Origin: Dyella jiangningensis
GTDB taxonomy: Bacteria > Pseudomonadota > Gammaproteobacteria > Xanthomonadales > Rhodanobacteraceae
Assembly: GCF_003264855.1 (NCBI RefSeq)
Contig: NZ_NFZS01000001.1
Location: 1,984,001 to 2,048,000, forward strand
Length of the DNA: 64,000 bases
Direction: 5' to 3'
Under the pieces are notes generated by a model. The model was not told the origin of the DNA, did no database searches, and worked only from the letters and a program-made list of their open reading frames with translations. Positions 18,436-26,767 of this stretch are shown here, piece after piece. Each line of letters opens with the position of its first letter. Position 1 is the first letter of the stretch. Made by a program: the position numbers and the translations under genes.

Positions 18436-19350
18436 TCAGGCGACGGCATAGGTCGCGCGGTCCGTACTCGGTTGCTTGCCCAGCGAACGGCGCAGCCATT
18501 CGCGCGAATCGACGCTGGAGCGAAAGCCTGCGTGCAACAGCGCGTCGAGCAACGGGCTTTGGCCCACCGCCGGCGGGTTGATGCCCCAACGGCGCAGTCG
18601 CTCGTGCGCGGCATGCAACAGGCTGTCGCGCCGGGTGGAGTCGGTGTAATAGGTGAAGCTGATGGTGACCGACGCGTTGTCTCCGTTCTCCACCATGTGC
18701 GGGCTGGTGGAGGGCATGTACGCACCCTGGCCCGGCTCGAGGTGGAAGACGGTGGCGCGTTCGCGCAGGCTTTCGTCCCAGCGCAAGCGGTCACGCTCAT
18801 GGCAGGCATGGAACAGGTCGCGCGCTTCCTCACTGGCGGCCACGGTGTCGCGGTGGTCCCACACGTAGAGCGTCTTGCGACCGCTCACCTGCATGATGAA
18901 GTTGTGTTCCTTGTCGAAATGGAACGGCGTGACCGTGTTCGGCGAGGTAATGAAGATCCAACCGCCGCGATAACTCATGCCGGGATCGACGCGGTCGATC
19001 GCAGGACGGACGCCATCCAGCACTTCATCCACCAGCGTGCGATAGACATCGTCGGTCTGCACGTTGAGCAGCGACATCCAGGCTTTCGCCTGCGCGATGT
19101 CCTGCAGGGTAGTGGCGGCCGATTTCGCATTGGGATGCAGGCGCGGCGCATTGTTGAACGGCGTGCCGGGCGTGGCGTCGTCGCTGTGGGTGCGCACGCG
19201 GCCACGGGCTTCCAGTCGCTTGCCCAGCTCCACCAGTTGCGGAAGCTGCAGGAGGGGATGGTCGGCGAGGCGGTGACGTGCGGGCTGGATGCGCCAGGGA
19301 TCGAAGTGATCCCAATCCAGATCGATGAGCCGAGCGACATCGGCGTTCAT
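18436..19350 (-). CDS. JmjC/cupin-like Fe(II)/2-oxoglutarate oxygenase
   Basis: The 304-aa protein has a putative 2-His-1-carboxylate triad: His144 and Asp146 in TPFHFDKEHN and distal His218 in STSPHMVENG. This is the cupin_8/JmjC fold seen in small oxygenases that are often annotated as jumonji transcription factors and that recur beside NRPS genes. A longer open frame exists upstream, but the ATG at 19350 has a GGGGGAAG ribosome site and begins MNADVARLIDLDW. It is the first gene of the megasynthase run, 34 bases ahead of the hybrid synthase, so a role in hydroxylating a carrier-bound residue or the released product is likely. A purely regulatory role is less likely but not excluded. Confidence 0.82.
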   Translation of the reverse strand: MNADVARLIDLDWDHFDPWRIQPARHRLADHPLLQLPQLVELGKRLEARGRVRTHSDDATPGTPFNNAPRLHPNAKSAATTLQDIAQAKAWMSLLNVQTDDVYRTLVDEVLDGVRPAIDRVDPGMSYRGGWIFITSPNTVTPFHFDKEHNFIMQVSGRKTLYVWDHRDTVAASEEARDLFHACHERDRLRWDESLRERATVFHLEPGQGAYMPSTSPHMVENGDNASVTISFTYYTDSTRRDSLLHAAHERLRRWGINPPAVGQSPLLDALLHAGFRSSVDSREWLRRSLGKQPSTDRATYAVA

Positions 19351-19750
19351 GGTTTCTTCCCCCTGAACAATCGTGGTTTGCACTGCCGCGATGTCCTCTG
19401 CCGATCCCTGGTTGGCTTTCGATGCGGGGCGGTGGGACCTGGGATGGTCCTGCCGCGTGTCGAAGACACCTTCCCCTGAAGCCGTGTCCTTGAGATCGGT
19501 GCAGATGCCACACAACGCAGGTCATGCACCGGAACGTCTGTAGTCTCGGTCGCCGCGTTTTTTGTGTGAATACGCCCTAAGCAGCAGGAGGCCGCGACGT
19601 GCGATACACGACCGTTCCGACGGAATAGGCTGTTAGGGGTAGCACGGTGATGTGCGTGTCGCGCGCCACCCATCGTGCTGATGCGCACGCATCGCCCTCA
19701 TGCGCGGACGAGTGATACATACCTGTTACAGGTAGGCGGCCCGGCGGGTG
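19351..19750. other. 400-base intergenic region, presumed leader of the megasynthase operon
   Basis: This stretch separates the divergent-looking but co-oriented oxygenase gene (start 19350) and the end of the secreted-protein gene (19751). It must carry the promoter for the run that reads leftward from 19350. I see no convincing sigma70 pair, Fur site or strong terminator hairpin. Open frames that cross it lack ribosome sites and family resemblance and look like read-through of neighbouring coding frames. Confidence 0.5.
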
Positions 19751-20617
19751 TCAGGGCGCCGCCTGGAACGCGAACAACCAGAGGATCGCGCCCTGCGCGG
19801 GCGTGCCATGCCAGGTGATGGAGTAGGTACCCGCGGCGTCCACTTCGCGTACCGCGACGGCAGCCTGCACGCCGCTGCTTGGCGGCAGGTTGAGGTAGCT
19901 GTCGATCACCTTGAAGCCATCGCCGGGGATGGCGGTCATCGAGTAGACGTATGCGTCGCCCAGCCACACCGCGACCAGCGTGGCGGGGCCGGTGGTGGTG
20001 ACGGTGCCGCTGGTCAGCGCTGAGCTGGTGGAATCGGGCTCGCCCTTGAAACCCTGCCAGGCGCGCATCAGCCGATTGGTGGCGCGCGCGGCGACACCCG
20101 GGGTGGGATAGTTCTGCGCCACATCCTCCAGCTTGCCGGCGTGCGCGATCTCGATGAAGGGAATGGTGATCTCGCCGGCAGGCGAGCCCTCCTTCACGAC
20201 CTGCACGGTGTGCTTCTTGCCTCCGCGCGCGGCGATGGCGAGAAAGGCACGCGCATTGAAGCGTTCGTCGTAGCCGTTGTAGACCACCGGTTCGCCTACC
20301 GGCTTCCACAGGTTATCGTAGCTGTCGGTAGGCATGCCCGCGTTGTCGGCGTGGCCGGCGACCAGGACCAGCAGCGAGCTGCCGTTCTCCTGCGTGTTCA
20401 ACGAAGACGTCACCGCGGGCGTGCTGCCTTCACCCTCGGGTTGGGTCAGCAACGTATGCGCGCCCAGCTTGGGCGCCTTGGGCGGGGAAGAGGACATCAC
20501 GTCATCGATGCTGCTGGCCATCGCCACGGGCGCGACGACCGTCACCAGGCAAAGCAGCAAGCGGGGCGCGAGCGCGCAGGCGGTACGGACAGCAAGCTGG
20601 GAGGTGATGCGTCGCAT
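19751..20617 (-). CDS. secreted protein of unknown function
   Basis: The protein has 288 aa. Residues 1-34 form a typical Sec signal peptide (basic MRR start, hydrophobic core, likely cleavage after VAMA). The mature part has no motif I can name. It is rich in short beta-type repeats and small residues, with a late segment TYSITWHGTPAQGAILWLFAF that resembles the closing strands of lectin-like or jelly-roll folds. It lies on the same strand as the NRPS operon, but 400 bases upstream of it. The J-domain gene on the plus strand diverges from it, sharing the 20618-20792 promoter region. An exported role linked to the surface polymer is possible from position only. Confidence 0.7.
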   Translation of the reverse strand: MRRITSQLAVRTACALAPRLLLCLVTVVAPVAMASSIDDVMSSSPPKAPKLGAHTLLTQPEGEGSTPAVTSSLNTQENGSSLLVLVAGHADNAGMPTDSYDNLWKPVGEPVVYNGYDERFNARAFLAIAARGGKKHTVQVVKEGSPAGEITIPFIEIAHAGKLEDVAQNYPTPGVAARATNRLMRAWQGFKGEPDSTSSALTSGTVTTTGPATLVAVWLGDAYVYSMTAIPGDGFKVIDSYLNLPPSSGVQAAVAVREVDAAGTYSITWHGTPAQGAILWLFAFQAAP

Positions 20618-20792
20618 ACACGTCGTTTCCTGTCACGTTGAGTCGATATTGTGATCGGCATCACATCGTGTCAAGCTCGACGTGAGCGCCGTATGGACGG
20701 CCAAACCGAACGGAGTCCGTGCGCTGTCTCCGCTCACGCGGCGGCCTCGGCGCAGGGGCGTCCCGCCATGTTTCAACGCCACGGCCCGGGGG

Positions 20793-21527
20793 ATGGCGGT
20801 GACGCACGAGACCGATTTTCTCGACCTCTACCGTCAGCTCGGTGTGAATCCGGGATGCGGGCTTGCGGAACTGAAGCAGGCCTACCGCCGCCAGGTGGCT
20901 GTCCTGCACCCCGATCGCCAGGCGGATCGTTCCGTCGATGCCCGCGCATCGGCACGGCTTCAACGCCTTACCGCGCAATACGGCGCGGCGATGGATTTCC
21001 ACCGGCGCCACGGGCGGTTGCCCGGCTCGCCCGCATCGCGCGTCGGCGATCCGGTAAACGCGGGCGAACGCGCGGCACTCGTGCCCGATCCCTTCGCCGT
21101 GCCGCGCAGCGTGGTGCGCGAAGCATCCCCGCCAGCGCACGCCGCGCATCCGGTGGATGCGCCGAAGCGACGCTCGCATGGCCGGTTCGCGCTGCTCCTC
21201 GTCGTGGTCGCACTCGGTGTATTCGCGTACAGCCTGTATTCCCTCTACGGGCAGGCAGGTGCGGGGGATTCGCCGGACGACACGCCGGCTGCGCTTCAGG
21301 CAGGTGCCGGTGAACATGCCGATGCGGGCGACGCTCCCGCGCTTCGCATCGGCATGTCGGCCGACGAGGTGAGGGCCGTCGAGGGCGATCCGGTATCGAT
21401 GCATGGCGACCTCTGGGAGTACGGGCCATCCTGGGTCCGCTTCGATCACGACCGGGTCGTGGATTGGCACAGTTCCCCGCTGCGCGTCCTGCATACGGGA
21501 GAACCGCCGGCGCGGGACGGCCGCTGA
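20793..21527 (+). CDS. J-domain protein with membrane helix and C-terminal extracytoplasmic domain
   Basis: Starting at MAVTHETDFLDLYRQLG, the protein has 244 aa. Residues 9-70 form a DnaJ J domain with the HPD tripeptide in AVLHPDRQ, which stimulates DnaK-type chaperones. A single hydrophobic segment (about residues 131-150, ALLLVVVALGVFAYSLYSLY) is followed by a linker and a C-terminal domain with RIGMSADEVRAVEGDP, reminiscent of the SmpA/OmlA/BamE lipoprotein fold. With the J domain in the cytoplasm and the tail outside, it could link chaperone action to the envelope. A GTG six bases downstream is an alternative start with better spacing from GGGGG. It converges with the sugar transferase gene. 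No clear functional tie to the polysaccharide genes is visible. Confidence 0.75.
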   Translation: MAVTHETDFLDLYRQLGVNPGCGLAELKQAYRRQVAVLHPDRQADRSVDARASARLQRLTAQYGAAMDFHRRHGRLPGSPASRVGDPVNAGERAALVPDPFAVPRSVVREASPPAHAAHPVDAPKRRSHGRFALLLVVVALGVFAYSLYSLYGQAGAGDSPDDTPAALQAGAGEHADAGDAPALRIGMSADEVRAVEGDPVSMHGDLWEYGPSWVRFDHDRVVDWHSSPLRVLHTGEPPARDGR

Positions 21528-21634
21528 GTTCGTTGGCCACAGTGGTCGCCAGGCGGCTGCCGTGCACGGTCCGTTAGCTTCGCGGATCGCGTTGCACGCC
21601 CCCGCCACCCGGCGGCCACTGCAGCCGGCGGCGC

Positions 21635-23035
21635 TCAGCGAGCGCCTCGTCCGAACAACACCACTTCCACGGTCTGGATCAGGATCAGCAGGTCCAGCAG
21701 CAGGTTGTGGTTCTTCACGTAGAACAGGTCGTACTTCAGTTTCTCGGCCGCCTCCTCGACGGTGGCGCCGTACGGATAGCTCAGCTGCGCCCAGCCGGCG
21801 AGGCCGGGCTTGAGGCAATGGCGCAGGTTGTAATAGCGGATCTTGGTGTCGAGGTCGGCCACGAACTGCGGGCGCTCCGGGCGCGGGCCGACGATGCTCA
21901 TGTCGCCCTTCAGCACGTTCCACAGTTGCGGCAGCTCGTCGATGCGCAGCTTGCGGCTGATGCGGCCCACGTGCGTCACGCGGTCATCGTTCTTGCTGGC
22001 CCAGCGTGCAATCCCGTCGCGTTCGGCATCGGTGCGCATGCTGCGGAACTTCAGCAACTGGAAGGTGCATCCATGCGCGCCGACGCGTTCCTGCCGATAC
22101 AGGATCGGCTGGCCCGCGCCCGATTCGATCCGGATCGCCAGCACCTCGATCAGCATCAGCGGCCAGCACAACAACAGGAGCACGGAAGCGGCCACCAGGT
22201 CGAAGCAGCGCTTGCTCAGCTGGCGCAGCGGCGTGCCGTTGAAGCCGCCGGAAAACACCAGCCACGACGGATCGAGGAAGGACAATTGCAGGCGTCCCGA
22301 TTCGCGCTCGAAGAACGAGGTGAGGTCGGTGATGGTGATGCCCAGCTGCCGGCATTCGAGCAGGTCGTCCATCGGCAGGTTGCCGCGCCGATCGTCGACG
22401 CCGACCACGACTTCGTCGATCTGCTCGCGCGCGATGATCTCGCACAGCGAGAGGGACGTGCGGATGAGCTGCTCCTCCGGTACGGCGACGGTTTCGCGCG
22501 CATGCGGCACGTAGCCCACCACGCAGAAGCCGCGGCGATCGGTGCGGCGGCGCATCTGGTTGTGGATCTGCGAGGCGCGCGTACCGGCGCCGAGGATCAG
22601 TACGCGCCGCTTGAGCGCCTCCACCTCGACCAGCTGCAGGAACACGATGCGTATGCCCAGCACGAGGATGAAGCCGAGCAGCAGCGCAATGGCCAGCACG
22701 CCGCGACCCACGTAGGCCTGCGGCAGCACGTAGTAGCCGATCACCAGCAGCACGCCGCCGAGCACGAAGGCCACCGCCTGGCGCGCCATCAGGCCAAAAC
22801 GGCTCATGCGCATATGTGACTGGTACTGCCCAAGCGCCACCATGCCGAACACGATGGCGGTGGCGAACACCAGGGCGCGCTCGGGCAAATGCACGGTGAA
22901 CTCGGCGAGTTCATCCGCGTTGTGCCCGTAACGGATGTACGTGGCGATGACCAGCGACATGGCGAGCAACAACAGCTCGCACAGGCCGAGCAGCATCAAC
23001 CAGCGTACCGATTGCCGACGCAGGAAACGAAGCAT
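21635..23035 (-). CDS. polyprenyl-phosphate sugar-1-phosphate transferase, PEP-CTERM-associated EpsB type
   Basis: The 466-aa protein has five hydrophobic N-terminal segments (residues 12-150), a Rossmann-like middle with LILGAGTRASQIHNQM, and a C-terminal bacterial sugar transferase domain (about 270-466) with KRCFDLVAA, KFRSMRTDAE, RKLRIDELPQLWNVLKGDMS and GPRPERP. It should transfer a hexose-1-phosphate to undecaprenyl phosphate in the inner membrane, the first committed step of glycan assembly. The ending QTVEVVLFGRGAR is typical of the sugar transferases linked to PEP-CTERM/exosortase systems. The ATG at 23035 is preferred over an upstream one at 23068 because GGGGG precedes it and the family begins with MLRF-like residues. 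It closes the run that begins with the uronic-acid genes. Confidence 0.92.
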   Translation of the reverse strand: MLRFLRRQSVRWLMLLGLCELLLLAMSLVIATYIRYGHNADELAEFTVHLPERALVFATAIVFGMVALGQYQSHMRMSRFGLMARQAVAFVLGGVLLVIGYYVLPQAYVGRGVLAIALLLGFILVLGIRIVFLQLVEVEALKRRVLILGAGTRASQIHNQMRRRTDRRGFCVVGYVPHARETVAVPEEQLIRTSLSLCEIIAREQIDEVVVGVDDRRGNLPMDDLLECRQLGITITDLTSFFERESGRLQLSFLDPSWLVFSGGFNGTPLRQLSKRCFDLVAASVLLLLCWPLMLIEVLAIRIESGAGQPILYRQERVGAHGCTFQLLKFRSMRTDAERDGIARWASKNDDRVTHVGRISRKLRIDELPQLWNVLKGDMSIVGPRPERPQFVADLDTKIRYYNLRHCLKPGLAGWAQLSYPYGATVEEAAEKLKYDLFYVKNHNLLLDLLILIQTVEVVLFGRGAR

Positions 23036-23161
23036 CCGGATCCCCCTTGCCCCCAAAGCCGAGTCCATTTAGCGAGGCGAGAGGCTAACGTGATTGTTTC
23101 GCTGGCGTCGATGCAACTTAGGGCAGAGCCGCATGGCAGCCGTTCGGCTGTCTCAGCGCTG

Positions 23162-23950
23162 TTACATCGCGGGACGATCTTCCGATGCATGCCGCCACTG
23201 CGTGGAAAGCCAGTGCAGTCGCAATCCGGTAATGACTTCGGGCGCGGCCAATGCGCCGACCCAACCCGTGGGAAGCATGAGTTCGCGCACGATACACGCG
23301 ATGGCGTCGGCGGCGAGCGGTGGCGGCGAAATCGATACGCCTGCATCGGCGGCGATGCTCGATGGCGCCACGAGCAGTCCCACGCCAAATGCTTTCAGCA
23401 CTGCTTCCTTGCGCGTCCACAGTGCCAGCATCGCATCATCACGCACGGATGGCGGCAGGCATTGCAGCGCATGGGACTCTTCGGGAGTGCATACGACTTT
23501 GAGCAGATCCTGCATGCCGGCACGCGGTGGCGATCGCTCGATGTCGACGCCGATGCACGCGGTGCGTGCAACCGCGATGGCGACTTGTCCGCCGCTGTGA
23601 CTGAGGCTGGTCGCATAGCCGGTGCCCGGCAGGCAGGGCTGCCCGTGGGACGTGCTCGCCAGCGGAACATGCGTGGGCGAGGTATCGAGCATCTCCGCCA
23701 GCACGATGCGCCATAACGCATGGGCGATCACGTACTCGTCGCGGTGCTGCGGCTGACGGAAGCGCAGCGAACGTTGGCGCTCGGCCGGCGACAACAGGTT
23801 GGTGGCTTCATCGCGAAACGCCATGCAGTGCCTGCAGTCGAACAGCACGACCAGCGCCTCGGTGTCGCCGGGCTTCGGCAGGTCGCCATCCACCAGCATG
23901 CGTAGCGATGGGGATGGACTCATGGCCGGCATCGCCGTCACTGCTGCCAT
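23162..23950 (-). CDS. Sfp-type 4'-phosphopantetheinyl transferase
   Basis: The protein has up to 262 aa. The two diagnostic motifs of the family are present: GVDIE (Mg-binding Asp and Glu, in ACIGVDIERSPP) and WTRKEAVLKAFGVGL. It transfers phosphopantetheine from CoA to the carrier serines of NRPS and PKS proteins, and the four T domains of the nearby megasynthases are its obvious targets. It starts 12 bases after the GMC oxidoreductase stop, so it is translated as part of the nucleotide-sugar run and not with the megasynthases. In-frame ATGs at 23932 and 23923 are possible alternative starts, because no strong ribosome site singles out the first one. Confidence 0.92.
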   Translation of the reverse strand: MAAVTAMPAMSPSPSLRMLVDGDLPKPGDTEALVVLFDCRHCMAFRDEATNLLSPAERQRSLRFRQPQHRDEYVIAHALWRIVLAEMLDTSPTHVPLASTSHGQPCLPGTGYATSLSHSGGQVAIAVARTACIGVDIERSPPRAGMQDLLKVVCTPEESHALQCLPPSVRDDAMLALWTRKEAVLKAFGVGLLVAPSSIAADAGVSISPPPLAADAIACIVRELMLPTGWVGALAAPEVITGLRLHWLSTQWRHASEDRPAM

Positions 23951-23962
23951 GGCGTCACGCGC

Positions 23963-25636
23963 CTACAACAAGCCGGAGCTCGCGCAGGTGGCGAGCAGGT
24001 CGCGGAGCTCGTCGGCCAGCCGCATGCTCAACGCCACGATGGTGAAGGTGGGAAACGCCCAGCCACCGGTGGGAAAGACCGAGCTTCCCGCGATATGCAG
24101 GTTGTCCATGCCATGCACCTTGCATCGCGCATCCACCACGCCCGTCTGCGGATTGTCGGACATGCGCGTCGTGCCCATGTGGTGCGCCGTGCCGTGTACC
24201 TCCGGCTTGGCGTTGCCGCCTTCCGCCAGCCAGGGTTCAAGCTGGAAATGCCCGTTGCCCGCGGTGGCGATCTGTTCGCCGAACACGCGTGCCGACGAGC
24301 GATAGGTTTCGTGATCGAGCGAGGTAAGCCGCCAATCGACCTTCACCTGCCGCTGGCCGAACGCATCCAGCTCGCGGCCCAGCGTGATGCGGCTGTCGGG
24401 GTTGGGTGCCTGCTCGAAGTAACCGACCAGGTCGATGTGACTATTGGGCACCGTGGGGCGATCGGCGAGCTTATGCACGCAGGCGCGCGCAAGGTCGCCG
24501 ATACCGAGGCCGAGTTTCAGCGCGGTAAGGCCAAGGTTGTCAGGCGCAGCGATGACGTGGCCCAGCGGCGCATTGCGCAGCGCATCCGACAGGCGCGCCT
24601 CCAGCAGGGCGCTTTCGTCGGGTACGCTGTTGCGCAAGGCCGTCTTCAGCTCGCGCAACGCGCGGATGCCGCGCGGCAGCGGCCCTTCCACGCCAAACGG
24701 ATGCACGCGCCCGTTGAGTACGCGATGCCTGCGCTGGAACTGCGGCGACAGGGCGATCTCGGGAAACGCCGCCGGTGCGCCTTTCGCACGCCGACGCTCG
24801 TAGGGACGCGTAATGCGATGCGGGGCCTTCGCGGTCAGCGTGCCCAGCTTGCCGCTGGGATGATCCATGAAATAGCGGCCGACCACGCCGTGCTGGTTGC
24901 CCAGCCCTTCGGGTACCACGGAATTGGACAGCAACAACAGTCGCGCATTCTCGATGCCGCCGCAGGCCAGCACGTAGTGCCTTGCGCGCACCACGCTACG
25001 CGCGCCGTTGAGCGCGCCGATATGCGCCTCGCGCACGTGCCTGCCATCGTGGCCGGTCTTCAGCTCCAGCAGGTTGCCGTGCAGCAGTACGGTGATGTTG
25101 CCCGCACGTTCGAGCTCCGCCCGATAGGCATCGCCGAACAGGATCGGACTGCGCGCGAAGAACTGGTTGACCAGCGTGTCCCGGTCGAACGGTAGCGTGG
25201 ACTGGAACGGCGGTTCGGCGAAGGAGCCGTCGCTGAAGTCGAGTGCGCCGATCTGGCAGAAGTCGCGTGCCCGCTGGTAGAACGGTTCCAGCTCCGCGTA
25301 GTCGATGGGCCATCCGCTGTGCGGCACCCATTCGCGCTGCTCCATGTCCTGTCGGCCGAGCGGAATGCAGCCGCCGCCCCACAGGTTGCAGCTGCCGCCG
25401 AACACACGCATGCGCGACGTGCCCGGATCGAATTCGATATCGCCGGCGGAACTGCCCTCGTACAACGCCTGGCTGCGGTCTTCGCCGGCCAGGCCGCCGC
25501 TCTCGATGAGGCAGACGTTGAAGGGCGTACCGAGAAAAGAGCGCGCGATGGCAATGCCGGCGGCGCCGCCGCCGACGATGCACAAGTCCGCGTCCACTTC
25601 GGCGGGATGTCCCCCGCGCAGGTAATCGATGATCAC
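23963..25636 (-). CDS. GMC-family FAD-dependent oxidoreductase
   Basis: The 557-aa protein has an N-terminal FAD-binding Rossmann motif (DADLCIVGGGAAGIAIA, residues 16-32) and the C-terminal GMC signature region with HGTAHHMGTTRMS and IAGSSVFPTGGWAFPTFTIVAL. GMC enzymes oxidise alcohols, including sugars and polyol groups, with FAD. No signal peptide is seen. It stands between the UDP-glucuronate epimerase gene (104 bases upstream) and the phosphopantetheinyl transferase gene (12 bases downstream). It could act on a sugar intermediate or on a hydroxyl group of the NRPS/PKS product, for example one placed by the JmjC oxygenase. The substrate cannot be assigned. Confidence 0.88.
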   Translation of the reverse strand: MIIDYLRGGHPAEVDADLCIVGGGAAGIAIARSFLGTPFNVCLIESGGLAGEDRSQALYEGSSAGDIEFDPGTSRMRVFGGSCNLWGGGCIPLGRQDMEQREWVPHSGWPIDYAELEPFYQRARDFCQIGALDFSDGSFAEPPFQSTLPFDRDTLVNQFFARSPILFGDAYRAELERAGNITVLLHGNLLELKTGHDGRHVREAHIGALNGARSVVRARHYVLACGGIENARLLLLSNSVVPEGLGNQHGVVGRYFMDHPSGKLGTLTAKAPHRITRPYERRRAKGAPAAFPEIALSPQFQRRHRVLNGRVHPFGVEGPLPRGIRALRELKTALRNSVPDESALLEARLSDALRNAPLGHVIAAPDNLGLTALKLGLGIGDLARACVHKLADRPTVPNSHIDLVGYFEQAPNPDSRITLGRELDAFGQRQVKVDWRLTSLDHETYRSSARVFGEQIATAGNGHFQLEPWLAEGGNAKPEVHGTAHHMGTTRMSDNPQTGVVDARCKVHGMDNLHIAGSSVFPTGGWAFPTFTIVALSMRLADELRDLLATCASSGLL

Positions 25637-25740
25637 GCCACTCCCCTAGCCATCCACGCAGGTCAACGTCCTGTCGCAACGTGGATCGGGTCGGTGGCGT
25701 TTCGGTCAGTCAGTCCGGACCGACCATGGGCCTTCGCCAA

Positions 25741-26751
25741 TCACACGCGGTAGTAATCTCGGTACCAGCGTACAAAGTTGGCCACGCCTGTTTCTACCGA
25801 CACCTGCGGCCTATACCCAACGGCCTGTATCAGGTCGGTTACATCCGCTTCGGTGTCCGGCACGTCGCCGGCCTGCAACGGAAGCAGCTCCATGGTCGCC
25901 TTGCATCCCAGGCATTGCTCCAGCACTTCGATGTACTGCAGCAGTTCCACCGGCCGCTCATTGCCGATGTTGAAAAGCCGGAATGGCGCGACGCCGCTGA
26001 CGGCCGGGTCGGGCATGTTGCTGTCCCATGCCGCATCGATCGACGGCACTTTGTCCAGCGTGCGGATCACGCCTTCGACGATGTCGTCCACGTAGGTGAA
26101 GCTGCGCTTGTGCTTGCCGTGATTGAACACGCGGATCGGTTCGCCCGCGAGTATCGCCTTAGTGAACAGGAACAACGCCATGTCCGGTCGTCCCCACGGG
26201 CCGTACACGGTGAAAAAGCGCAGGCCCGTGCAGGGAATGCCGTACAGGTGCGCATAGCTGTGCGCCATCTGCTCGTTGGCTTTCTTCGTGGCCGCATAGA
26301 GCGTGAGCGGGTGTTCCGCCGACTTGTGTTCGGAGAACGGCATTGCCGTGTTCGCGCCGTACACCGAGCTGGTGGACGCGAACACCAGGTGCTCGACGCC
26401 GTGGTGGCGGCAGCCTTCGAGCACGTGCAGGAAGCCTGTCACGTTGCTGCTGGTGTAGACGTGCGGATTCTCCGCGGCATAGCGGACACCCGCCTGCGCA
26501 GCGAGATTCACCACGCGTTGCGGGCGGTGCTCGGCGAAGGCGCGTTCCATGGCCACCCGATCGGAAAGATCCGCGGTAATGTGCGTATAACCGGGGCGAT
26601 CGGAGAAGCGCGCGAGGCGCGCCTTCTTCAGGTTGACGTCGTAGTAGTCGTTGAGGTTGTCGATGCCGACCACCTCGTCGCCGCGCGCCAGCAGGCGCTC
26701 GGCCACATGGGAACCGATGAATCCGGCCGTGCCGGTAACCAACACTTTCAT
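25741..26751 (-). CDS. UDP-glucuronate 4-epimerase
   Basis: The 336-aa protein is an extended short-chain dehydrogenase with [15 protein letters not shown] for NAD binding (residues 7-21) and the catalytic YAATK motif. The [15 protein letters not shown] stretch after the first strand and [20 protein letters not shown] are hallmarks of the CapI/TviC/UGlcAE group, which interconverts UDP-glucuronate and UDP-galacturonate (or the N-acetyl forms). It follows the dehydrogenase gene by 16 bases, so the two probably supply a UDP-uronic acid for the surface polysaccharide. Its UDP-glucuronate could also come from the UDP-glucose dehydrogenase encoded at 61304. Choice between the plain and N-acetylated sugar is not settled by sequence. 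Confidence 0.9.
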   Translation of the reverse strand: MKVLVTGTAGFIGSHVAERLLARGDEVVGIDNLNDYYDVNLKKARLARFSDRPGYTHITADLSDRVAMERAFAEHRPQRVVNLAAQAGVRYAAENPHVYTSSNVTGFLHVLEGCRHHGVEHLVFASTSSVYGANTAMPFSEHKSAEHPLTLYAATKKANEQMAHSYAHLYGIPCTGLRFFTVYGPWGRPDMALFLFTKAILAGEPIRVFNHGKHKRSFTYVDDIVEGVIRTLDKVPSIDAAWDSNMPDPAVSGVAPFRLFNIGNERPVELLQYIEVLEQCLGCKATMELLPLQAGDVPDTEADVTDLIQAVGYRPQVSVETGVANFVRWYRDYYRV

Positions 26752-26767
26752 GGCGTGTCCCCGAGCT

